Positions 1 to 10,127 of a DNA stretch of 64,000 nucleotides are shown piece by piece. How positions within the stretch are numbered: the first letter of the stretch is position 1; each line of letters starts with the position of its first letter. Source of the DNA: Aegilops tauschii subsp. strangulata (lineage: Eukaryota > Streptophyta > Magnoliopsida > Poales > Poaceae); the NCBI RefSeq assembly GCF_002575655.3, contig NC_053039.3, forward strand, positions 225,079,622 to 225,143,621, given 5' to 3'. The notes under the pieces were generated by a model. It was not told the origin of the DNA, ran no database searches, and saw nothing but the letters and a program-made list of their open reading frames with translations. The translations under genes were made by a program, and so were the position numbers.

Positions 1-2
1 AG

Positions 3-761
3 TGTGACGCGGCAACAACGGTTCAATTCATCAAAAAGGTGATTTTTCGTTTTGGCTACCCTCAAAGCATCATAACTGATAATGGTACTAATATGTCTAA
101 AGGTGCTATGAATGAATTTTGTCAACGAGAACATATTCGTCTTGAAGTTTCATCTATGGCTCACCCCCAGTCCAATGGTCAAGCTGAAAGAGCCAATCAA
201 GAAATCTTGAGAGGCATAAAGCCTCGGCTTATGGTCCCTTTGCAGAGGACGCCGGGTTGTTGGGTTGAGGAGTTACCCTCAGTGCTTTGGATTATCAATA
301 CTACCCCCAACAGATCCACGGGTTATACGCCTTTCTTCATGGTTTACGGAGCAGAGGCGGTTCTTCCCAGTGACATCTGTCACGACTCGCCCCGTGTGGC
401 AACTTATGTTGAAGCTGATAATGAAAAAGCACGTCAAGATGATCTTGACCTTCTGGATGAGGATCATGATCTTGCGGCGGCTTGTTCGGCGATTTACTAG
501 CAAGATTTGCGTCATTATCATAGCCATCGGGTTAAAACCTGGACCTTTCAAGAAGGTGACTTGGTGCTCCGGCTCATCCAGGATCAAACAGATATGCACA
601 AATTATCCCCACCTTGGGAAGGGCCCTTTGTGGTCAGCAAATATCTGAACAACGGGTCGTACTACCTCATTGATGTTCGAGACCACAAGGACTCACGCAC
701 GTCGGAGGAGGAGACCCGCCGACCGTGGAACATTACTCATCTTCGGCCTTATTACACTTGA
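3..761 (+). pseudogene. Tat-A integrase, C-terminal half, one premature stop
   Basis: This is the end of the pol polyprotein: the second catalytic Asp (in IITDNGT, about codon 26 of the visible part) and the catalytic Glu (in NGQAERANQE) are separated by 35 residues, as in DD35E integrases. The family's TTPNRSTGYTPFFMVYGAEA block and a C-terminal domain ending in HLRPYYT follow. The first catalytic Asp and the zinc-binding HHCC domain lie left of the window. The frame stays open across the whole stretch except for a TAG at 498-500, where relatives have a Gln codon; this fits CAG to TAG. The family enzyme inserts element cDNA into the host genome. With the stop, the C-terminal domain would be lost. 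Confidence 0.9.
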
Positions 762-902
762 GCCACCGGCTCTTGTGCTGTACATATTTTTCCAATGTAT
801 ATATTATGATCAGTATAATAAAGCCAACGTCCCTGATAATTCAGGGCCTATGTGGTTTCATTTCTGAGTATCTAAGTCTTTATTGTCAATTCATAAGATC
901 AG

Positions 903-1245
903 TCGGGGGCTTCCTGCTCATTGAGCATAGTTGTGACTACCCTCTTGATCCGGCTTGCATGCCTTGTTACAAATTATATGGGGGCTTCCTGTTCACTGAC
1001 TGAGCATAGCTGTTACTACCCTTTGATCCGGCTTATACGCCTTATTGCAAACGAGTTGGGGGCTTCCTGCCCAAGTTAAAAGGTTACCAAAGAGAACTTG
1101 CTACAATGTGCAGTTCAAACATAGGTAACCTGCCTTGATGGCTTATTATAGGTCACTTGGGGGCTTCTTGTTCAATGAACATAGCTATATTTACCCTTTT
1201 GATCTGCTTGGATGCCAGGTGTATTCACAAAAATTCCGGTTTATC
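903..1245 (+). repeat. Degenerate ~77-bp repeats carrying polypurine-like GGGGGCTTCCTG
   Basis: Four G5CTTC(C/T)TG cores start at about 905, 980, 1058 and 1159 (spacing 75, 78 and 101). Each is followed by a version of TCATTGAGCATAG and, in three of them, GATC(C/T)GGCTT or GATCTGCTT. The cores resemble the polypurine tracts that precede Tat 3' LTRs. They lie just after pol in non-coding sequence. Confidence 0.7.
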
Positions 1246-2189
1246 CTGCCTTGTATGTCTGCCACTCCGCCCAGGTAATCATGGAATGACCCGCCGTACT
1301 CTTGACAATCAATCTTATAAAGATCCCGAACTTGTCAAAGTTAAAACGGCGGTTGTTCATGTGAGGCCCGGCTTACAGGTTTGAATAAAGGATTAGCTCA
1401 GTGGTTGTGCGGCCCATGAACAACACTTGATATTGAGGCTTGGCGGCCTATGAAAGCCTCGCTTTGTCTAATCTGTTATTTTCTCTAAACATTGTTTGCG
1501 TTCATGTCTTTGTACCATATTGACATATGGTTTAAAATGATTCAGTCCATGTAGCCTTACTCCTTATGGCTCATATTTGAGCATATCTGGGGTTTTGATA
1601 ACCCGTTCTGGCTTTGGACGTTAAGTCGCCAGTATGTTTGGATTGTACACTTGGAGGCATGCACTCTAAGTCTTTGGGCTGTCATCCTCACCGGATATGG
1701 CGATGTAAGCCGGCAGTATGAACCAATTTCACAGGTATGATTTACTTGTTATATGAATATGCGAGGTTTTGATAACCCACCCTAGTTATAGACTTTAATG
1801 TCGCAAGATAACGTTTTATGGGACATCATGACCCGCCCTGGCGTGAACCGCCAGGGCACATGCTATTTAATTGTGTATAGGGAATATAATAACATGACAT
1901 ACATGCTTGATAATGTTATGAGCATAAACAGCAGATCTTCCAACATCAGCTCGACGGTTTAAAGTGTTATGCAGATAAACATGCACGATGGCATGGCAAA
2001 TCATTCTTTTCAGCTAGCCTATTACAAGGCATCATACGGCCCAAAAGAATAAGTATTTTTTCTGCACGCAAATTCTATGTGGAAGTCTCAGAGCCACCTT
2101 GTGGTTCAGTTGCCTTAGTCTTGATGGGTTGAAGCTTCCGGTTTATCCAGCGCTGGCTCTTCCTCTTCATCCACTGACTGGAAATCAGG
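1246..2189. other. Non-coding spacer between Tat-A pol and its antisense gene
   Basis: No reading frame with recognisable homology. A loose repeat of GGTTTTGATAACCC followed by GACTTTAATGTCGC-like sequence occurs near 1593 and 1765. The right part (about 2040-2189) would be the 3' untranslated side of the antisense gene. Confidence 0.5.
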
Positions 2190-2752
2190 TTATGTCCAAT
2201 TGACGCCAGTTATGGCTTTGAATACAGCCTCATCATCTATGAGCGTGGATGGATCAATATCAGGAGGAAAAGTGTGCTTACGTGTTGGTGGAATAAGATC
2301 CATAACTGGGTAAACCTGCGCTTTCACTTTTGCGTTTTCCACATTATAAGCCGCCTGATACTTGGAGAGTTTGGTTTCCTCAGCCAGCTTGCTTGCTAAA
2401 GGACGCATTTCCCTTACAATTTTGGGGAAGTCATCTGCGCTAAAGGGAGACCCGTCTTCTTTCAAGCTTGGATAGCAAGTGGCCAATTCCTCTGGATCAA
2501 GCTCGGCCTGCCATGCCTTGGCCTGGCTCATGGTGGTGATGGCACCAGCTCTAGCACCTGACCGCTTTATCTCCTCCACCCTTTGGGGTACGACTAACAG
2601 CCTGCCCAGTGTTTCTCTGATAAGGGGAGGTAGCTGTTTGGTATGGTAGACGGCAGCTATAGCTCGTTGAGCGCCGGTGTATAACTGCTCCACAAGGGTG
2701 TATGCAGCTTTAAGCTTCACGCGCATGTCTGAGCCAAGGTTAATTCTGGAGC
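2190..2752 (-). CDS. C-terminal exon of the Tat-A antisense gene
   Basis: About 187 codons, open from the acceptor AATGCAG/GCTCC to a TGA-TAG region at 2190. The protein is hydrophilic and mostly helical in appearance (SDMRVKLKAAYTLVEQLYTG; AEETKLSKYQAAYNVENAKV) and ends in ITGVNWT. Its place after the coiled-coil exon matches the Tat-2 terminal exon at 53574-54011, which also ends a long helical protein. I recognise no enzymatic motif. Confidence 0.55.
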
Positions 2753-5700
2753 CTGCATTAGCAAAGATATTGGTAAACCGGCTACTGATTGTTATATTGG
2801 CGGTGAAAGATTGAAATGCAATATTACTTACCAATGATGGTGGCAGTCATGCTGTTGATTTGATGCTTCAAGCCGGATAACTCATCGGTCACTGGCTTAA
2901 GAGCAGCCTCGGCATCTTCCGCTCTTTTTAACAGAGCCGCCTTCTGAGTGTCCCAGCTGTTTCTTTCAATGCTGAAATCCTTTTTAAGCTTTTCAATGTC
3001 TTCCAAAGCGGTCTTCAGTTCTGATTTAGCCTTGGAAGTTTCAGATTGCTGGTTTTGGATGTTCTGCCGCAGATCCACCACTTGGGATTCTTTCATGTTT
3101 AATTTAGCCTGCAAGACAAAGAGATTCAAGCAGCATTATCATCACTTCGTTTGAAGTCCCAAGCATAATACAAGTATTTTACTTGGCAGTTGGGGGCTAA
3201 TGCACATTGCTCTTTTTAAGGCAAGTCTTTAATGGCCCGGCTAAGTTTCATCAACTACAGCCGGCCCTTGGGGGCTACATCTATGGGTTTTAGTGTTAAA
3301 AATTCAAGTCCCGGCTTAACCTTCTAGTTTAAGCCGGCCCTTGGGGACTACTCATTTCGATTCAGCAGTTTCAAATTGCTATGGCATAGCTACAAGATCA
3401 AAGATGATATCTAAGTCTACAACATATTCAATTCTTTCATATTCAGTACACTTGGCGGCTGACAGTTATATATATGAGAAGAGTTTTTCAGTGTTTACCA
3501 CAAAGCGCTCCTTCATCAGATTGACTAGGCCGGCTTCAAAATCACGGCTGGTGTGAAGGCGGTTTAGATAAACCCACATGAATCTCATGAGCATTGAATT
3601 GGGCATAACTCTCCAAATCCAATTTCCACTTGCCCTTGTCAGCAGCGGAGAATTCTTCCTTGGCACTGTGTTTAGATAAGCCGTCCCAGTAACTATTACA
3701 TCTTCAGCTTCTTGAGATGGCTGAGTGGGACTGGGCGGCTTAGCATGAGCCAGGTTAACATCCATGGAGTCCATGGTGACATGGTGTTCTTCCGGCGACG
3801 GATCATCAAGAGCTGCTTCAGAGGTTTGATGCAAAGATTCAGACATTGTCTGCTTTTCCAGATCAGCAACCTTGGGATCTTCAGCCAGTTTATTCACCTT
3901 CACCTTCTTGCTGGGCTTAGCTATAGCACTGAAAATAAGACACATGACGGGATTAGTATATCAATTGAGTAAGTGTTAAAGCAAACAAGCTCAATGTTCT
4001 CACCTGGGTACGGTTTTGAAAATAGGAATCTGAGTTCCAGTTGAATCGCCGAAGGAAGAGTGAGGAGTTCCCTGATAATTTGAGTCGGACGAATTAAGTG
4101 GTTGGCGTATAAGACCCACTTTTGGGTAAAAAGAGATTGGGTTCTGAGGCACCTCCTTCCGGCGTTTGCGAGAAGCCGGCGTGTTGGGTAAGCCGGAAGA
4201 GAGGTTCCCACTGCCGCTGTTCCAGTTTGTGCGGCGAACTTCGTGCTGCTGTTTCTTCAAAATAAAGTTGGGGTCCAAGTAAGCTAAAGGATGAGAAAAC
4301 CTTACTTTCCGGCTTGCTCGATGAACTTTCTGTCTTGGCAGAGGTTCTCAGTCGGAGGAAAGGATAGTTACCTCTTCACCATCTGCATGGCTGGCTTCCG
4401 CGTCATCCTGATAGCAATTAGAGTCAATAAGATGCACAAAAAATGAGCCAAGAGAGTCAAGTTCTACCTCCGACTCATCATCGTTCATTGCAAAAAGTTA
4501 TGTTGTGTTTGCCTTCTTCTTGGCGGGTTTCTTGGAAGCTTTCGTCTTATCTCTGGTTTTTTGGGCCGGCTTATCTTGCAATTTCTTGCTCCAAAAGGGG
4601 GGGATCAGCCTAAAGAAGTCAGTAATGGTGAAAAGACATAGTGAAAAATAATGAGTTTGCAAAAATGGATTGAAAAATACTTACAGCCGGCGGCATGTTG
4701 AGAGTGCAGAAGGGGTTCAGCCCCACCTTGCTGCAAGTATCTAAACTCTCGTTGAGCAGAGTTTTATTCATATCGTTGATCTGTTTATCATCTAGACGGA
4801 TTGGACAATAATGCAGTGGATCTTTGACATCACCGGTGTACTCACACATTAAGCCGGATCGGCGGCTTAAGGCCAAGATTCTCCATGCGACCCAGCACTA
4901 GACTAAATCAACTCCGGTCAATCCATTGGCCATTAAGGCTCTGATCTTTGAGAAGATGGGCATATATTTGGCCCGCTCTTCTGTGCTGATCCGTTCTGGC
5001 AGAGGATGTCTGTTGCTAAGCCAGCTTTCACGGTAACCCGGCAGAGGATTTTCACCTTCTGGGGAGGTGTCTTTGCAATAGAACCAAGTTTGGTTCCTGT
5101 CCTTAGGATGGGTGGGAGGTGCGGCAGCAGGAAACGTGGCTTCTTTCCGCCTCTGAATGGAAATGCCACCTAATTCTAAGCTGGACCCGTCCGTGAATTC
5201 GGTCTGGCGATTCAGGTAATAGAATTCCCTGAACAGTTCTATAGTGGGCTCCTATTGAAGATACACTTCTCAAAAGACTTGGAAGTTGCAGATGTTTGGA
5301 ACAGAGTTGGGCCCAATATCTTGCAGATGGAGTTGGAAAAAGTGCAGCACATCACGATTTTTTTTTAGCCGGGTGGACTGAACCCCCGGAGCATGTGATT
5401 AGTAAAAACTACAACTTCTCCTTCTTTGGGGTTGGAGGTGGTCTCGGCTCCTAGGACTCTCTAGTGGATAATGTTCTTCGCGGCTAAGATGCCCACTTGA
5501 ACATGCTCGTTCAGTGTCTGCTCGGTAACCCGGGTGGCACCCAGTTGCATGAAGTAACAGTTTTTGTCATTTTGTTGATGAAAGCCTAGAAAGGAAAATT
5601 TTGCTGGATTAAAGTTATGCTCTTAAGACGTCCAGTGATCAACAAGTAAATGCATCCTGTAAGGCCAATTCGTGTGCAGAGAATATGTGCTACAAACATT

Positions 5701-6330
5701 GGCATGATTAAACCGGAAGATGATGCCGGGTTATACAGATTCTGGATGTATACTGACGGCTTAAAGAGGGGCTAATGGTGTCTGGCAGGTTACGGTTTAT
5801 CATGTAAACCGCCAGTGTGGCTGCAGTTACAAGTACCCAAAAGTCTATAAATGAAATTTGGCTAAGTATCGAACAAACAGGTTCCACAGATCAGTTCTGT
5901 TCTTTTCGATCTACAGCAGTTCGGAAAAGAAGATAAATTTTATACCTAAAGTTGCGGCAGTGGATGAACTCATCTGCTTGGATGGGATCTTATACAGAAA
6001 AATCATCTTTTGCGATTGGAAAGGGGTGCTAAACTACTACCCTGCGACTTCGGTATCATGTTCAGATCAAACTACGCGATCTAGAGAGGAAAAATGAGGA
6101 GCGGCTAAGAACACCGACAAACGGTGAAAACCCTAATGCATATCTACTACGGGGAAAATTGGACACTTACTGACGCTGATGAGTAGCGGAGGTGCGCCAT
6201 AGTTCTCTGGTCCGTTCAGGTTGATGCGGCGGCCGGAGTTGAGGATGCTGGAGGAAGACGGCGGTGGTAGAGCTCGGGTTTGCTGAGGCGTCGCGAGAAC
6301 GAAGACGAAGATGAGGGGGCCGGGTAAAAG
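2190..6330 (-). CDS. Tat-A antisense multi-exon gene (coiled-coil protein of the gypsy-associated 'putative transposase' type)
   Basis: A gene-like unit opposite to pol, read from about 6330 down to 2190. Open stretches are joined by good plant splice signals: donors GTAAGT with the exon ending at 6171, GTAAGT at 4685, GTGAGA at 4004 and GTAAGT at 2832; acceptors TTTTCAG (exon start 3928), TTGTCTTGCAG (exon start 3108) and AATGCAG (exon start 2752). Two of the implied introns are 75 and 79 bp, a normal plant size. Visible parts are a Ser/Pro-rich first exon, a Lys-rich linker exon, a coiled coil (3108-2832) and a C-terminal exon ending ITGVNWT. Such genes are known from Tat elements; their function is not established. 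The full exon chain cannot be fixed by eye, so it may be a decayed copy. Confidence 0.55.
2832..3108 (-). CDS. Coiled-coil exon of the Tat-A antisense gene
   Basis: About 92 codons with heptad-like Leu, Lys and Glu spacing (KSELKTALEDIEKLKKDFS) and no Pro in the core, so a coiled coil is likely. It is bounded by an acceptor TTGTCTTGCAG/GCTAAA and a donor CATTG/GTAAGTAAT. Tat-2 has an equivalent coiled-coil exon at 54067-54337, also after a CTGCAG acceptor. Shared position and character in two diverged elements argue that the splicing is real. Confidence 0.6.
3189..3360. repeat. Three polypurine-like CTTGGGGGCTA motifs in an intron of the antisense gene
   Basis: GTTGGGGGCTAATG (about 3188), CTTGGGGGCTACAT (about 3268) and CTTGGGGACTACTC (about 3342), each preceded by a version of TAAGCCGGCC. 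They resemble the polypurine tract plus LTR edge of Tat elements and lie between antisense exons. Confidence 0.55.
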
Positions 6331-6353
6331 TGAAAATAAGGACCCCTTGTCCC

Positions 6354-6361
6354 TATTTATA
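6354..6361 (-). promoter_or_regulatory. TATA box of the Tat-A antisense gene
   Basis: TATAAATA on the - strand, upstream of the first open exon (about 6330 down to the donor at 6171). Equivalent TATA boxes precede the antisense genes of Tat-B (7864-7873) and Tat-2 (56515-56526). Confidence 0.55.
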
Positions 6362-6632
6362 TGGAAGTGGATAAATGGCATGCACGGGAATCGAGGAGGC
6401 CGAAAAATGATTATGTGGCTATGTGGACGCCTCGATTTTCGGGAGGTCCATTAAGATAAAGGTCTGTTGAGATGTCCTGGGCTTTGTGCGAATTTAATGC
6501 GCAGTGATATCATGGTGGGTTAACACGATTCCGAGATGTGATGTCATGGCGGGTTACAATGAACTGGTAAAGAATTGGTAAAGGAAGATTCTGCTAAGTC
6601 AAGTGGGGAAGATTGATGTGAACCAGTTCAAA

Positions 6633-6648
6633 TCAACCTGGGGCCTAA
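6633..6648 (+). promoter_or_regulatory. Polypurine tract of Tat-A
   Basis: AACCTGGGGCCTAA lies directly against the LTR start TGTTGGGG. This is the plus-strand primer position used in reverse transcription. Confidence 0.6.
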
Positions 6649-7190
6649 TGTTGGGGATGTAACTACTGGGTATGACCCGCCCAGGAGGGGCTGGGTCATG
6701 CCACTGGCAGCTTAAAGATGAAGAGGCCCGATAAAGGTCCAAGAAGATGTGAAGATGGCGGTTCATAGAGCAAGCCAATTGAAGGCCCAAGACCCGGAGA
6801 CGACTTGAGGCCCACGGGTGTGAGCCGCTATAAGTTTAACTTGTTCTGTAAGGCAAGCTTAGTTATAAACCGAGCCGGTCACGTTTGTGTGAGCCGGTCG
6901 GGACTCTGTAAGCCGCCAGGCATCAACCTATATATAAAGGGGTGACCCAGCGGCGGGTTAACTCAAGTAACAATCAATCGAGAACTAGGTCAAGCGTATT
7001 CGCTCCCTGGTAATCGAAACCCAAGCAATACAACCTAAAGCAGGAGTAGGCTTTTACCTCATTGAGACGGGCCAAACCCGGGTAAACTCTCTGTGTCCTT
7101 TGTCCCATTTGACCCCTTCAAGCTAACCTAGTTGCAATGGCTCCACACCTAAGTCCTTTTGCTAGGGCATCTGCCATGTTAAGTCCACGA
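6649..7190 (+). repeat. 3' LTR of Tat-A
   Basis: Starts TGTTGGGGATG after the polypurine tract. It has a TATA box (CTATATATAAAGG, 6928-6940) and the GGGCCAAACCCGGGTAAAC(T) stretch that many Triticeae gypsy LTRs carry in R/U5. It ends near AAGTCCACGA at about 7190, where Tat-B antisense-gene sequence begins. The canonical terminal CA is not clear, so the last bases may be lost. Confidence 0.75.
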
Positions 7191-7739
7191 AATCGGGGGT
7201 CCGGATCTAAATTCGGGAGCCGCCGTCCAGGCAACATCCCTTGGTTTGGTGATATAGAACCACTCTTTTTTTCCACACCTTGACAATGTCGATGAACCTG
7301 CCCTCCGGCCACTGGACCCGTGTCAGCTTGCTGACCATGGCCCCACCGCAATCTGCCTGAGCACCGCCGACCACCTTGGGCTTGATGTTGAACACCTTCA
7401 GCAATAGGCCGGAGTGTGGCTGGACGCATAACAGGGCCTTGCAGATGATGATGAAGGCCGAGTTTGGAGGAGGGAGTTAGGGGCTAGATCATGGAAATCT
7501 AGCCCGTAGAAGAACATCAACCCCCTCACAAATAGGTGAAGGGGGAATCCAAGCCCCCGGAGGAAATGGGGGAGGAATACAACCCTCTCGCCCGGCTTGG
7601 GAGTGGGGATGAGCTGGCCCTTCTCAAGGGCCCGATGGGCAATGTCGGCCGACAAATAACCGGCCCACTTCAGCTCTATGATGTCTTTGTTGGTGACGAT
7701 GGAGGCGTCCCATTTTTCATTCGAACCAGATCCGGCCAT
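7191..7739 (-). pseudogene. Tat-B antisense gene, first exon (PF04195-like 'putative gypsy type transposon' domain)
   Basis: It starts at ATG 7739 (MAGSGSNEKWDAS). The product has the hallmark blocks of this plant family: an IPTPKPGERVVFLPHFLRGLGFPLH segment (given here as landmarks), then RGLMFFYGLDFHDLAPNS, then (in a second frame) FNIKPKVVGG and GGAMVSK. A frameshift lies near 7440, since the N-terminal and C-terminal halves are in different frames. It ends abruptly at about 7191, at the Tat-A LTR. The function of the family is unknown despite its name. Tat-2 carries a homologue at 56415-55876. Confidence 0.75.
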
Positions 7740-7863
7740 GGCTAGGGATGAAAGGATGGGATTCGCCGTGGAGCAGAAGGACATGGCGCTGGAGCTCTGG
7801 AGGGCTGCGTAAGCAGCAGCGGAAGGTGGAAGAAGGCGTAGGATGCTAACTGTAGTAGTCCCC

Positions 7864-7873
7864 CTCTTTATAG
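7864..7873 (-). promoter_or_regulatory. TATA box of the Tat-B antisense gene
   Basis: CTATAAAGAG on the - strand, about 125 bp before ATG 7739. The same CTATAAAGAG/TTTATAAAGAG form precedes the Tat-2 homologue. Confidence 0.55.
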
Positions 7874-7899
7874 GCCACGGAAGAGCCAAGGTTTCCTCT

Positions 7900-8252
7900 T
7901 TTCACACCGTGGGCATCTCCACTTCTCGATACTCTTGCGACATTATGCACGGGTGGGGAATCAAGATCATTGACCATATCCCCTAAAAACGGGGCACGAT
8001 CTTTGCCTTAATGGGACGTGCCAATAGGGAGGCAGCCTCGAGCCGCGCATCGAGGGCAGTCAGGCCGTTCAATATTATAACCGGTCGCGACCCTTCGTCA
8101 AAAAGGTAAAAGTTGTCAGATGAGGACATCTTATACGCTTGAACGGTTTTTGCCTTCGGGGCTAAGTAAAAAGGACGCTTCAGATTCAGAATACCACTTG
8201 GCTCCAAGCATGTACAAGACAAGATGAAGAACTCACCTCGCAAGCCGAAGAC
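7900..8252. other. Tat-B sequence upstream of the antisense gene
   Basis: No coding frame with homology. Sequence around 7990-8110 resembles Tat-2 56640-56750 (AGACGTGCCAAT-like block, then ACCGG(T/G)C). It is the interval between the antisense gene and the element's 3' LTR. Confidence 0.5.
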
Positions 8253-10026
8253 TGAAGGTAATATGCCCTAGAGGCAATAATAAAGTTTTATTTTATATTT
8301 CCTTATTCATGATAAAGGTTTATTATTAATGCTAGAATTGTATTGATCGGAAACCTAAATACATGTTTGAATATATAAACAAACACCGTGTCCCTAGTGA
8401 GTCTCTACTTGACTAGCTCATTGATCAAAGATGGTTAAGGTTTCCTGACCATGGACATGAGTTTTCATTTGATAACGGGATCAAATCATTAGGAGAATGA
8501 TGTGATGGACAAGACCCATCCGTTAGCTTAGCATTATGATCGTTCAGTTTTATTGCTATTGCTTTCTTCATGTCAAATACATATTCCTTCGACTATGAGA
8601 TTATGCAACTCCCGGATACCGGAGGAATGCCTTATGTGCTATCAAACATCACAACGTAACTGGGTGATTATAAAGATGCTCTACAGGTATCTCTGAAGGT
8701 GTTTGTTGAGTTGGCATAGATCGAGATTAGGATTTGTCACTCCGAGTATCGGAGAGGTATCTCTAGGCCCTCTTGCTAATACACATCATAAGAAGCCTTG
8801 CAAGCAAAGTGACTAATGAGTTAGTTGCAGGATGATGTATTACGGAGCGAGTAAAGAGACTTGCCGGTAACGAGATTGAACTAGGTATGAAGATACCGAC
8901 GATCGAATCTCGGGCAAGTAACATACCGATAGACAAAGGGAATAACGTATGTTGTCATAACGGCTTGACCGATAAAGATCTTTGTAGAATATGTAGGAGC
9001 CAATATGGGCATCCAGGTTCCACTATTGGTTATTGACCGGAGAAGTGTCTCGGTCATGTCTACATAGTTCTCGAACCCGTAGGGTCCGCACGCTTAACGT
9101 TCGATGACGATATTGTATTATATGAGTTATGTGATTTGGTGACCGAATGTTGTTCAGAGTCCCGGATGAGATCACAGACATGACGAGGAGTCTCAAAATG
9201 GTTGAGAGGTAAAGATTGATATATAAGACGATAGTATTCGGACACCGGAAGTGTTTCGGGGGTACCAGGTAGATATCGGGTCACCGGAAGGGGTTCTGGG
9301 CACCCCCGGCAAAAGATATGGGCCTTATGGGCCAAGAGGGGAAACGCACCAGCCACCAGGGGCTGGTGCGCCTCCCATATGGGCCGGACCAGGGGGATAA
9401 GGAAAGAGGGGAAGAGAAAGGAAAGGGGGGGATTCGGCCTCCCCCTTCCCTTTCTCCCCCTCCTCTTTCCTTCCCCCTCCGGCTAATATGGAAAGGGGGG
9501 ACGCGACAAAGGGGAAACCCAAGTAGGATTCGGTCCTACTTGGGGCGCCTCCTGGCCTCTCCCCTGCCCCTCCCACCTATATATATGTGGGGGGGCACCC
9601 CTAGCACACATCAGACAATTGCCTAGCCGTGTGCGGCGCCCCTCTCCACCGTTTACATCCTCGGTCATATTTTCGTAGTTCTTAGGCGAAGCCCTGCGAG
9701 GATCACTTCACCATCATTGTCATCATTGTCATCATGTCGTCGTGCTGACGGAACTCATCTACTACCTCAACATCTTGCTGGATCAAGAAGGCAAGGGACG
9801 TCACCGAGCTGAACGTGTGCAGAACGCGGAGGTGCCGCGCGTTCGGTACTTGATCGGTTGAAGCGCGAAGAAGTTCAACTACATCAACCGCGTTGAGAAA
9901 CTCTTCCTCTTATGGTCTACGAGGGTACGTAGACACACTCTCCCCCTCGTTTCTATGCATCTCCACGGATAGATCATTGCGTGTGCGTAGAATTTTGTTT
10001 TGTTTTCCATGCAACGTTTCCCAATA
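8253..10026 (+). repeat. 5' LTR of Angela-1
   Basis: Starts TGAAGGTAATATGCCCTAGAGG and ends ...GTTTCCCAATA (CAACA in intact relatives). It is 1774 bp, the usual 1.7-1.8 kb size of this family. A TATA-like CCTATATATATG lies at 9577-9590. It is clearly homologous to the inverted LTRs of Angela-2. Short TCATTGTCA direct repeats occur near 9712-9735. Confidence 0.9.
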
Positions 10027-10041
10027 GTGGCATCATGAGCC
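10027..10041 (+). promoter_or_regulatory. Primer-binding site of Angela-1 (iMet tRNA type, mutated)
   Basis: GTGGCATCATGAGCC lies directly after the LTR. The family consensus is GTGGTATCAGAGCC, complementary to the 3' end of initiator Met tRNA. Two differences, including one inserted base, show decay. Confidence 0.75.
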
Positions 10042-10127
10042 AGGTCTATGCGTTGATGATATGCACGAGTAGAACACAAAGAGTTGTGGGCGGTGATAGT
10101 CATACTGCTTACCACCAACGTCTTATT

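Larger units (their letters stand above)
1..7190 (+). mobile_element. Tat-A: 3' part of a Tat-type Ty3/gypsy LTR retrotransposon
   Basis: The window opens inside pol. In order it holds the integrase C-terminal half (3-761), a non-coding stretch with reiterated GGGGGCTTCCTG motifs, a multi-exon gene on the opposite strand (about 6330 to 2190), and a 3' LTR starting TGTTGGGGATGTAAC at 6649. Pol followed by an antisense gene and then the 3' LTR is the known layout of the Tat lineage (Grande/Retand-like). The right end at about 7190 abuts an antisense-gene fragment of a second Tat element. No TSD can be tested because the 5' end lies outside the window. Confidence 0.85.
7191..8252 (-). mobile_element. 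Tat-B: fragment of another Tat-type element (antisense gene and upstream region)
   Basis: This fragment is recognised by the antisense reading frame at 7191-7739 and by upstream sequence resembling the corresponding region of Tat-2 (both have an ACACGATCT/GCACGATCT block, GACGTGCCAAT and a TTC(A/G)A(T/A)(A/T)ATTATAACCGG/AATGACCGG-like stretch). It is cut by Tat-A on the left and by the Angela-1 LTR at 8253 on the right. Its other half is not in the window. Confidence 0.7.

Noticed and set aside
1386..1410. Possible tRNA (GGATTAGCTCAGTGGTTG resembles a tRNA D-arm/A-box).
   Set aside because: No matching B box (GGTTCGAATCC-like) or cloverleaf in the following 80 bp; probably chance similarity.
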